A DNA stretch of 64,000 bases from Archilochus colubris (lineage: Eukaryota; Chordata; Aves; Apodiformes; Trochilidae): positions 63,831,709 through 63,895,708 of the forward strand of contig CM041084.1 in the NCBI GenBank assembly GCA_023079485.1, written 5' to 3'. The notes beneath the pieces are model-generated. The model searched no databases. It worked only from the letters and a program-made list of their open reading frames with translations, and was not told the origin of the DNA. The translations under genes were made by a program, and so were the position numbers. Of this stretch, positions 28,204 through 43,234 are shown in pieces. Each line of letters starts with the position of its first letter. Position 1 is the first letter of the stretch.

Positions 28204-28252
28204 GTTTGGTTTAGTTTGGTTTGGTTTGGTTTGGTTTGGTTTGGTTTGGTTT
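28204..28252 (+). repeat. TTTGG pentanucleotide microsatellite
   Basis: About nine units of TTTGG (GGTTT), with one early TTTAG variant, lie 30 bases after the splice-donor motif at 28174. They encode an FGLVW-like repeat on plus and a KPNQT-like repeat on minus, which are low-complexity artefacts. A simple repeat of this purity is probably length-polymorphic. Confidence 0.95.
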
Positions 28253-32325
<4,073 letters not shown>

Positions 32326-32472
32326 CATTATCAAGGTTGAAGCAGATCCTAGCTTCTTCCAAGTAAGGGGTGTCACTCTTAGACCGGAGTCTTCTGATGG
32401 GTCTCCGGTCTATGTCATCCTCAGAAGATGCTGTCATGAGTGTGGGCACGGTGAGAAGAGTTGCCCGACGAG
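32326..32472 (-). CDS. PHACTR1: PHACTR1 duplicated exon, copy A (upstream copy)
   Basis: This 147-bp coding exon is the first of two tandem homologous exons. The acceptor is strong (a pyrimidine tract ending CTCCCTCCAG) before base 32472, and the donor is AATG|GTAAGA after 32326. It completes an alanine codon and then encodes 48 residues starting [19 protein letters not shown], continuing through a basic serine-rich core ([18 protein letters not shown]) and ending CFNLDN. Compared with copy B it has T, D, L, E, C, D and N at seven positions, so it carries two extra acidic residues and a cysteine. The reading frame is intact, and most codon differences from copy B are silent, which argues for a maintained coding exon and against a decayed duplicate. 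In the protein this segment sits N-terminal to the first RPEL motif. Its role is not something I can derive; a basophilic-kinase or partner-binding site is a guess. It lies 10,643 bp after the start exon and 1,684 bp before copy B. Confidence 0.88.
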
Positions 32473-35468
32473 CTGGAGGGAGAAATGGAAAGGAGTAGGA
32501 AGAAGAAAAAGAATATCAGAGAAAAAAAAAATCCCTCAATGGAAAAGAGAATCAGTAGCAGGTAGTAGAAGAGCGTGTAAGGTCCCTGACTCATTGCCAC
32601 AGAATTTAAGAGCTGCACTGAATGATGCCAAAAAGATGATTGCTGCACTGTCCCAAAGACACAGGTTGTAGCTCTGTTCCTGCCACATTGCTTGTTCAAA
32701 GTTCCTAGTTCTGCCACTTAAACCACTCTTACCACAACTTCTCAATAGCTGCAGTTCCTCTTTTTTTCATAATTGTGTTTTTGAGACTCCTATGCCTGAA
32801 GAAGGAAAGTATTTAAGTGTCTGCTCAGTTTGTAGAAATCAGTGGAAACTGTGGCTAGGGAAACGACATGATGACTACTGCAAGTATTCCCAATCTCAGT
32901 TTCTTGCTGTCTTAATTTGGGACACTCAAAATTAACAGCTACTTTTTGTTCTTGATCACTTTATGTCTCAGTTTTTTAGTTGTGAAACAGAATCATCATT
33001 TTATTTCAGTAGTGATTTTGTGAAGATATAAATTCATTAATATCTGTAAGGTATTCATATAGACTAGTGAAACACCAATGAAAAGCCCATGAGGAAATTA
33101 AGATTTCTATCTTCTGTGAACATGGTTTAAATGGCTTAGGGCCATCCCTTCAAGGAGGAGGAAGCAAAATATTTAATACTGGCTCATTAAGTGAGCACTG
33201 CCTACTCCATGAACTGATGAAGCAAATTGTAGGATAGCAAAAAATTACTATGACATCACACAATTAGCAACCATACTATAATACACATATATAAGGAGAC
33301 TGAATTAATGTTGCAGAGGCAACCTTTATTCTAACATTGCCTAAGTATGTAGCACTCGACCTTACAGTCTTAATAATGTCCCTTTAATATAGATGGGCTT
33401 TATGTGAAATGCAATTATGAGTGGCTGTTGAATGCTTTGGGTGCTGAGCCTATAAATTAAAAATCACAGACCTAAGAGCCTCTATAAATATATCCACCCT
33501 AATTCTCTCTCTGCATAGATAAGGATTGTCACAACTGCTAGGTGGGATCTGGCTGATCACTGAAAGCAGAAGCACTATGCACAAGCACTTTTTCAGTGAT
33601 TTTTTTTTTCCTCCACTGTCTCAGGTATACCTAGAAAGAGACTTTTATCTTGAAAGTCCATCCCCTTAGTGCAGGACTATTAGCATTAACTTTCATGTGG
33701 GACCCTTTAAGAACCTAGGAGCCTAAACCCTGAATGTTTTTTGCCATCTGCTATTATGTGGTATAACAGACCTTATCTTAAGGCTTTTGCAAGCCACTAT
33801 ACTTAAAATAACTAATAATGAACTATATTTTCCTGCTGAGAGTGGAGAGCATGACTGATAGTGACTAAGAACATATTCTAAAGCCTGTTAACTTGATTCT
33901 TTCTTTTAAAAGTTTTTTGGAGTTCCAAATAATACCTGTCATTCAGAAGCCTTCAAATGCCTAAAACCTGACTTAGATGTTAGGTATGAGAGCACATAAT
34001 TGGTATGAATTAACAAATGCTGTCATACTCTGCTTTTCAATTTGTACCATTATGTAGTTACTAAACAAGCAAATCTGTACTGCTGAGGGTAGTGGTTATT
34101 TCTGGTCTAACTTACTGGTTTTCTGGCTTTAAATAGATTTCTTTCAAGTTTTTACTTATTTCTAACCTAGCATTTGATTTTGAGATAAAAGCAAAGGGCA
34201 GGAGTTGAAATTGATTTAATGGGGTCAACTATTTAGATTAAGCTAAAGTAAACACTGCAACTAGACTGTAAACTATTACTCCCTTGTAACAGGGATGCAC
34301 AGTAATGAAGATAAAAGAGAATGGAAAATTTCTGCTGGGGAGAATTCTGTGTACTGCATCATCAAATTTACACTTAAGGAAGATTTATCTGTATATGAAG
34401 TCAGCATTGTAAAAATAATCTCATAAAACAATCACGTAGAGGATTTGTCTTTTTGAACTGGAATGATCTAGCTGTAGACAGTGAAGGTGCTCCCATGCAT
34501 TTCAGGGCTGGCTGGATCATAGGATAGGAACCTATCTGGAAAAGAAAAAAACCACCCCTGAATTGCATATACATCTATGGTAAACAGAGAGTAAGAGCGG
34601 GCGTTTCTATATAATTGCTTATTAATAATTTTTACCTTTTGGGTCAAAATATTGGGATCTGGCTTGTATTCATTTTGATTAGAGGTAGGTGGGTGCTGGG
34701 AAATGTTTCCTGGAGTAATCATTATACATTACTCTGACAACCATGATTGTCTCCCCTTTGTGTATATTGCCAAAAGGAGCTTTCAAGAATGACTGGAAAT
34801 TTTAAGTAAACAGCAGAAAAATTTTAGAGGCAGCTAATAAGTATTAAAACATTTTGTAATAAAAAGATCCATTCTTATGCAGCCATGGAACTGGGTATAG
34901 CTGATCACATTCTGATACCTGTACAGTGGATATCAGAATATTTAATGCTGAAAATTTATGTGGGTCATGAATATAACCGTACACAGTCTTTTCCTAACCA
35001 TAATCTGTTGCACTCTTTATTACAAAAATTACTTGTGATATATTTTTGAGTAAATCTGTAAACACTTGCCCAATGTGACCACTGAGTCCATCACAGATAA
35101 CCCACCAGTATCTCTAAATTCAGATGCTGTTCAGAAACCAGCTCAGCCTGAGTCACATTTTTAGGAGATATTTTTTCAGGAGAATTAGCAAATTAATTAC
35201 TTTAATCTGATTACAGGCAAAGTGCAGAAGTGTTTCTGCTGGAGATGTCTATACCTAGATGCATAAGAAAGGTTATGTTTCTGATGTGTATAATCACAAG
35301 CAACTTCAAATTACATGGAAATGGTCAGAAGGAATACTGGTTTACATCAGAAATCTTTAAGATGTTTTTGAGGAAAAACTAATTTCTTGGTGCAAATTTT
35401 GAACGGCCTTGTGGAATACCTATTCTAATTGAAGCGCTGTTTTTGCTATTTATTAGGAATCTTTCTTG

Positions 35469-35502
35469 ATGATGATGATGATGTTATTGTTATTATTATT
35501 AA
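35469..35502 (+). repeat. GAT and TTA trinucleotide repeat
   Basis: Five GAT units are followed by GTTATT and several TTA units. Simple repeat inside the intron. Confidence 0.9.
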
Positions 35503-37569
35503 AGCATACTTTCTTGTTCAATTCTCCTTCGTTCCTCTGTGAAAAGGGCTCACCATGGCATGACATACAGATATTACAGACAGGAATGCATTTTGGCTAA
35601 AACTAATCTTTAAAAACATTACTTGAGGTACATTTTGATGCATCTAAAGCATGATATTCTGTATTTGCTGAAAAAAAATAATTAAGAAATTTTCATTATT
35701 CTTTAAATACAAACCAAACAGTTGGTCTAAATAGATGTTTACTAGGAAGAAAAAAATCTTTTGGGCTGATTTAATTCCAGATTCTTTTTTTCTTGTTTTA
35801 AATACAACTGATGAATAAAAGCACTTGAAGGATTAGATGTGGGAAATGGTGTATGACTGGCAGGAGAAGAGAGTAGGAGATGTATGCAAGCACTGGAGAA
35901 GATTTGTCATTCATGAAGAATGATTTATAGGCTTTTGTCTCCTAAATAAACAGAGAAACACATGCATAGGGATTGCTGGGTGTCTCTAAAGCAAAGCTGT
36001 GAAGATTTTTGACACCGTTTTATGGACATCAGTAATCCAAAAGAAAGTACAGGCCTGTGTGTTGCCAATTATAGTACACAATCAAAAGGATATCCACTTT
36101 TATACACATAGTTGTTATGCCAGTTTGTGATTGTTGGGTAAATGTATACACAATATGCCTTACTAGCAGTTATATACGTTTTGGAGGAAACGGGCTTGTT
36201 CCTCTGCCATTGCATTCAAATGCATAGGCTTCAGAAAACAGACTACTGGAAATAAATAAACAAGCCATCTAAATTATTATGAAATTGGGGCATGTAGAGG
36301 CTTGTTTATTAAAATTATTTTTAGTAGGAAAAAAATAGATTTGGTTTTCAGAATAAAATTTCTTCAAGTGTGATCCACTCATAATTCCTTCTAGAGTTTT
36401 CTGTGTTTAGGGGTATAGAGAACTGGATCTGAAGCATCCTAATTAAATTCAGATTATCATGCTGCTGAGAATTAGAAGAATCTTATTTCTTCTGATTTTA
36501 ACTTGGCTGGCTGGATATTGAAATAAATGAACAAAAAGTAGCTGAAGTATCCTTACTGCAACTCCTCATGAGCTATTTGTATACCACTGGTGAAGCCAGC
36601 CCACCTGACTGCAAGCCAGAGACTCCAATCATAGCACTTGGTTGCCTTGTTCCTGAATTCTCAATACTGGGAACATGCCAGAATATAAGGTGGAAAAAGG
36701 GGGAAAGAAGAGTTTAAAAAATGAGTTTGGGAAAGGCTGATGTTGATCAATTAGTTCTTTGGATTTAAAGGGTAGGAAATTACATTACGGATGACCATTT
36801 GTTGTTACTAATTCTTCTGCTCTTAATGTTACCAGTCGAAGAACTACAGACATCATGTGATAAAAAAGAGAAACAGACCTGCAAAATAACCTAACTTTGA
36901 ATAGGCTTTAGTCTGTAGGATGGATTAATCATAAAATTTTGGTGGATGGACTATCTTAATATTACTTTACAAAAGGAACATTGCAGTGAAATCATTCTAG
37001 ATCAGGATCTGGGCACATTGCAGCAATATGCTTTTGTAAAATACTGGGCATAATTTAATATGCAGAAGAAAAGTAGCACTGAGTAGTCAGCAGTGATTAA
37101 AGTCAAACATCTCAAATGAGTCAGCACTGCATGAATTAAAATAAATGAGCAAAAGTGAAGCACTGAGAAATAAGTAAATTGTGAAGACAGAGTGCAAGAG
37201 GAAAATGTAGAATTAAAACTGTATTTTATTAAACATGGAAAACTGATAAAGAAGGATTTCCTGAAAACTTTTGAGCTATCATCCCCTATCTGTCTAAACA
37301 ATCTTGTAAATGTTTTCTTGGCCCCATGTATTTTTATTTTAATTTTCTTCCCTACTTTACATTTTTTATTCCCTCATTACATTCATCAACTAGATTACAG
37401 GAATGTTTCAACCAAGTAAAAGCACACCCAGTGTAAGTGGAGCTATACAGTATTTATGCATACAGAAGATAGTTTAAGGTAGGCCTTCAAGAGACTTTTG
37501 ATCAGTTATTTAAATATGCACAATGTATCCTGCCAAATGGACCGTCGAAACCTTCAAACTAGGTAGGAG

Positions 37570-38640
37570 CATCTTGGAAATACTCAGTTCATTCGGTTAA
37601 TTTTAAGCTTCGTGCCCCCTGCTGGTTCAAAAGGAGGTAAGGCTGGAAAAGTCTTCACGGTCTCCAGGAAACCAGAAACTGTTTGAGTCAGAAGTCGCCT
37701 TAGAGGAGAACCTGGGTTCCCATCAGGGCCCACAAGGTCTATCTGTGACACAGAGGTGGACTCATGGAATGACATCCTGACTGCATGATGTCCAGCCTGT
37801 CCCATCGAGTTGTGGCATGGGGTTGTCACCAAGAGAGAAGGTGAATCTTAGGAGCCCTTGCCATCAGACTCATAGCTGCAGGGAAGTGTTACGTGCAGTC
37901 TGTGATGGACAACACGCCTTTTAGCATGGTACCTAAAGCCTTCATATGTAACATACTGGGCAGTACATTCTTCTTTCAGAGTTCATCTGAGGGGCTCCAT
38001 CCCCTTGAATGCAGTGGAAGAGTGGGGTTCCTCCTTTCTTCATCCTTACCAAGCCTAAGTACCAGTGGCCAGGGCCCTGTGTGATCTCCCAGCACCCAGT
38101 TTAGTTGGCTGTGCTCAAGGCAGGCTTTCTGACATGGCACATGGAAAGAGTGGCTTGAGAACCCCTGACCAGCTTTGGAGCTACTTGAGAAAGCACCAAA
38201 AAGCCTCAAAAGCTGCCCCCACCCTTCTTTTGGGAGCATCTCTTACACTGCTCTCCACATTCACACTGAGGCTGTTGCCTGCGTGTTGAGTGAGGCTGTG
38301 GCCATGCCTGTGGCTGGCTGCGTTCCTCACGGATCCACATCCAGACTGCTGACTTGATGTCTTGCTTGGCCTCATACTTGCCCCATCACGGTGCTCTTGT
38401 CTGATGATCTGGACTCTTGGCTGAACCTGGTGACCATCACAAGACCTGTTCTGCTCGTGTGCAGCAGTGCTTTGCCTTTGGCAGCCGAGGCTGCTGCCTC
38501 TGCCCACCTTGCTGCCTCCTGGCTCACTTCCCCTTGTGGAGGAGGCTGCTTTTGCTGCTTCTTAGTGCCAGCCTGCTCAGCTCTGTTGAATATCAGGTCT
38601 TTCTTTGCACTCCCCAAAGCATAACTTCCTTCAAGTTGAA
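37570..38640. other. Unidentified GC-richer block inside the intron
   Basis: Roughly 1.07 kb is visibly richer in G and C than its surroundings and carries overlapping open frames of 60-108 codons on both strands (for example minus 38181-38507 and plus 38417-38674). I recognise no domain, no LTR ends with target duplication and no CR1 signature. It may be a decayed retroviral or other repeat fragment, or an old retrocopy. I would not call a gene here. Confidence 0.3.
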
Positions 38641-41600
38641 CTTAAAGATCAAAGATAAAGTTCTTCCTAAGTAGGCGACAGCCAAGACCAGATCTGCACA
38701 CTTAGAAGATTGGATTACAACTTGACCTGTTTTGGGGAAGTTACTACTGTTCTTAATTTAGGTCCTGTCTTTCTTGGTAAGATGTGATTCTTCTTCGCAA
38801 ACAAATGTCAATAGCACAGGTGTCTTTCATCCAGGGTAGTGGTTTAGGCTTTCATGATCAATAGAGAGAATAAGACATGACATAGTATCCAAAGAAAGAT
38901 GTCTGAGATAAGATGAACTCTGTTCTTAAAATTACTTATTTGTCTCCACTGATACAAGCCAGGCCGGTCAGAAGTCTTGGGTGGAAACATCTTCACTGAG
39001 GACACATCAGATATAAGTGAGCTGAACCCTCTTCCAGTCCCTATTTTATACTTTCAGCCCCCATGGCTGAAAGCCTTAGTATATTAGTATTTAGAATACA
39101 TGTACATCCAAGAATGACTTGTATTTTATACATGCTTCAAAGGGAAAAGACTATTTAAAAACTGAAAGTCCAGCTCCATGCTTACATTTCAGATATGGAC
39201 TGTCTCAGAGCAAAGGGCTACATGCAAGGGATCACAGCCCCTTCTTTCTTGCTTCTGATTTGCAGATGAGTCACTAAGCATTACATACTTGGCAAGAAAA
39301 CTACCCTCCATCTCCTAGTTCCCAACATACGGACACAGAAGAGACAGTAAGGGAGGGTTGCGAAGCTTAGGATATTTCTGGCTGGTATCGGAAGACTACA
39401 GCCAGCTGGCTTCATTTACCAAGTTTTCTAAATCTAGCTAATTCTGCCAGATCCAGCTTTTGTGACTTTTCCATCCCTTCTGCTTCACTTTCCTTGGAGG
39501 AAACGGGAAACAGCTGTTTGAACAGCAGATGCAGCCCGAATGGCCACACATCCCCTGTTCTGTGCTTAGCCCACAGGCTGCTTCTGAAGAAAGAGATGAT
39601 GGGAGAGGAGGCAGCTGATATGGTAACACCTCTCTCCTCCTACCCCACAGCAGCAAAGGCAGTTCTGCAGTTTTCTGAAGGGGTAGGGATGAGATGTGGG
39701 TGTCAGCACAGGCAGCAAGGGGTAGAGAACCATGTAGTTGCTGGGGGCCAAAATCCTGTTTCAGTCTGTTTGCTGAGGTTGGAGCATCCGGTACTCAATG
39801 ACACAAGACCTGAGGTCAGCTGGGATTTGATATGTTTTACTAGTAACACTATGATACCTTGTTGGGTTCCTTCCCAACATTTTACAGACCAACTCTTTCC
39901 CTTCTCTTCCATGCACCGGGAGTGGGTAAAGAGAAGAATAAGTGCTTTACAGCTGCCATTCCTAATACTGACATATCATTAATGTGAAAACATTGGACAC
40001 GAGTTTTTTCCTTGATCTGGAGGATCAAAGGATTAAAAGGCAGAAATCTTCAAATCTGACAAAAAGAGTAAGTGGGTCATAAACCCCCAATATACAGTCT
40101 CTAAACAGCACAGTTTGTAATTCAGTAACTAGTAATATAACTAAAGTAATAATACATATAATGTGTTCTGATGTTGATTCTAATAAAGTGACAGAATAGT
40201 GTAGTCTTCTTCCATTCAGTTCTGTGTATCATAATGCAGTTTTAATGCACACACACATGGTCTTTGAGAACATGATTGCTAATAGCATCATATTTTATAT
40301 TAACATCAGATAGTTACTCGCGACCCCATCAGGTAGGTCTGGTCACAATGCTTTCTTGCAGACCTTTAATTGAGTTCCAAATTAGCTCATTGAGCTCTGC
40401 TATTTGTGATGGATGGGTGTCTCACGTTCAATGTATTTTTTTTTTTCAGAAAACTGTAGCTGTTTCTCAGAAGGTGGCTAAGTAAAGAAATACATTATTT
40501 TTGCCCATGTTTGGAGAAATCATGCCATTATCTCATATAGAAACTTTTTTTTTTTTTTGTGGAAGACAAGCTTAAAATTTAACACACGGTACAAGGATGA
40601 CATAAGTTATCAGAGCTGTACAGGCAGCATCAGTGCAGACTTGATAGGGTTTTACTCCATTTTGTGTACAGGGGATAAGATAGCTCAGAGGACGGGGTTG
40701 CTGCCAGCAAGAAGTTTGGGGCTAAGGATGGTAAAGGTATTTGCCACAGAAAACCTTGATGATGAATCTCTTCCAGAGGTTTAACATTTTGCCTGCTGAA
40801 GCCACTTCTGTCACCTCAGAGATGCTCAGTGCTGGAAGCTTCATGAAAGCTTCATGCTTCTCTACACGGGACGCATTTCATTTCTCACACCTATTCCCAG
40901 TGGAGTTGTCCACCCATCCTTCCCCTCAAACAGCCCTCTTGTTGCTGTGGTATTGCAGCATTTGAGAGCTCAGAGCAGGAATGTTGTGATTTTCCAGTTT
41001 TGTTGGAAAACAGCTGACCTCAAACACAGAGATAAAGAGAGGGCAGAGTATGGGGCAGAGGTCTTACAAAGGTGTGGGGTGAGAGATGTGAGGGACAGGA
41101 GCTGGGGAAAATGAAATAAAAGGATCTAAGAGGAAGGTGAAAAGTGGAAGGGGACAGAGTAGAAATGCAGCATGGCTCTTGCCCTTATGTCAATTTACAG
41201 TTTCCATTTGTGGAGGTAATTAGGGTTTGGGAACCTGTGTACCATGCTGTGGTGCATGGTGGAAGCATGTGAGCAGTGGCTTTCATAAAACATTCACAAG
41301 CAGCATAATAAATCCCAGTCTTGGTGCTGGCTCCTACTTATTTTGGCCAATGGATAGAAGCTTGCTTGACAGATCTAAAGGTCAGCCCCCTGCTGATGAC
41401 TTGTGTATCAAGGAATGCATTTCTGCCTGATGAATTTTTCCTCAGCTTGTGTTTATGAAAGCAAAATAATTGCATTAAAAGAAAGAATCAACCAGGTGCT
41501 AAGGTTAAAATTTCAAAATTGTGCATCTAACTGATCAGTACAAGCATTTCTGTATGTGCTAACAATATATTTCCTCCAAATATGGGTAAGATACTGTTTT

Positions 41601-42975
41601 TTCTTTCCCTTGCCTTGTTGGACAAGCTTAGAGTGAAGGTTGCCTGTGCAATCCTTATTAGTCAGTGCACATTGCTGTAACAGAATTTCTTTGCATGAAT
41701 ACACATTTCTTCTTCCATAGCCCCCTCTGTACCTTGCAGTACACAGGGATGCTGTTGCTAAATTGATAGAGCTTGTAAAGTAGTAAGCTGCAGATTCCTG
41801 AATTTTGGTTCTATGGAATAGAAAGTGGTCTGTTCTCATAGGGGTATTGAAGAACTTATTTTAATATTACTTCTGTATCAAAGCTCGGGTATCCATTGTA
41901 TTTCAGAAATGGAGAAAAAGCCAACTAAATCAGTCATTGCCCTCAGCTGACTTTTTCATCATTTTTAAGGTGCTTAGCATTTTCTTCTGTTGTGCAGGGC
42001 AGAAGGCTGTGCTTCAATAAGAAAGAAGGCTGTGTTTCATCTTATACAGATGAAAATGTACCACAAGGACTGGGGCAGCAGCTGGGCAATGCAGCAAGTG
42101 TTAGGCAGCAGCATCTCAGCTGAGCCAAAGGTTGAATGAAAGTGGCATTGACCCATGTGTAGCTTAGGACCATGGTATCCCCTGGAGTGGAGTAGGTCTT
42201 GCTCTGGGAGAATGCTCTCCAGAGAGAAGGCAGAACTCTGTTGTCTAGACTTTGAATTTGATTAGCAACTGATTAAATTAATGGTGGGGGGAAAATTTTT
42301 AGAAAACAGGCAGTATTTAAAAACAACAAAAAAAAAGCTGACAGAGGAGCTGCTTGGTTCTTACAGGTTTCTTCAATTTAAGATGGTGTTTAACCTTTAA
42401 GGAGCAAAAAACCCCTCTTCTCTGAAATGGCAAGTTTTCTTCAAAAATAGAGCTGGTGAGAAAAATGTGAGCTGACTTTACCAAAAATATCATCTATGGC
42501 GTGAACAAATCTCAGCCACATTCAAGCAAAGCAGCTTGATTAATCTTTCCCTCTCTGGAACTGCTGCTGCTTGGTGGGGCCAGTGTTTCACAGGGAAGGA
42601 TACTGACCAGTGAGAGCCTGCTGTTTGCACACAGCATGCTGGACTGCTTCAGGGCTTTCCCAAACCAGTTATTCCTGCAGCACTGAATAACACCAGATTA
42701 TGATCCTGACAACATGGATAAAGAAGGAGGAAAGGGAAGGACACTGCAAGTTTACAGAGAAGCAGCAGGCTGTTGTGGTCCCCTCTGACTTGTCCATTTG
42801 GTTTCTTCAGCACCAGAGTTTGAATATTGTCAGTTCCTTTTGCTCCTGCCATACAGCCAACAGCTTTCACAGCTTTTCCTTATTCTCTGAGAGTGCAGAT
42901 CCAGCCTTATCATTATACTTCTTGTAACCCTTTATTACACCCTGTGCATTTTGAAGACCTTTCCTTATGGAAATC

Positions 42976-42993
42976 ATAGAATCATGATTCTAT
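42976..42993. repeat. 18-bp palindrome of CR1-type octamers
   Basis: ATAGAATCATGATTCTAT is a perfect palindrome made of the CR1 terminal octamer in both orientations. The flanks do not look like CR1, so it may be a remnant of two 3' ends or coincidence. It lies 123 bases downstream of the start exon. Confidence 0.6.
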
Positions 42994-43115
42994 AATTCTA
43001 TGGCCTCTGTGGACTTCAGTATGTCTGTCACAAGAGCTGGCCCTTGTCTGTCCCTATACATATGAACTGTACAGTTAAAATAATAAATTTCTGAGGCAAT
43101 ACCAGAGTTTCTTAC

Positions 43116-43234
43116 CTTGAGCTCCTTGGCTGTAAAACATTCTGTGGGCAGACTCGACATCCAAAAAGTAGTCCATTTTGAAGGAACTTTTATGTTTGTG
43201 TACAATACTCCTGTATGGATGATCAATCAGATTC
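43116..43234 (-). CDS. PHACTR1: PHACTR1 exon with the translation start
   Basis: This is the N-terminal coding exon of phosphatase and actin regulator 1, a protein that binds G-actin through RPEL motifs and PP1 through its C-terminus. On the minus strand a pyrimidine-rich acceptor ending in CCCAG precedes the first base at 43234. The ATG is at 43176-43174 in a strong context (A at -3, G at +4), and the frame reads MDYFLDVESAHRMFYSQGAQ. The exon ends CAAG at 43116, followed by the consensus donor GTAAGA. The final G plus the CT that opens either downstream copy (32472 or 30641) makes an alanine codon, giving ...GAQ-A-RRATLL. The MDYFLDVESAHR start and the YSQGAQARRATLL join match my recollection of PHACTR1. 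The 58 bases before the ATG contain no in-frame stop, so an upstream start cannot be excluded. The splice context and reading frame are directly visible; the gene name comes from family recognition. Confidence 0.9.

Larger units (their letters stand above)
32473..43115 (-). other. PHACTR1: PHACTR1 intron between the start exon and copy A
   Basis: About 10.6 kb of mostly AT-rich sequence with no recognisable gene. It holds a GAT/TTA microsatellite near 35469-35502 and a GC-richer block at 37.57-38.64 kb, listed separately. Open frames here are short and show no family resemblance I can name. Confidence 0.6.
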
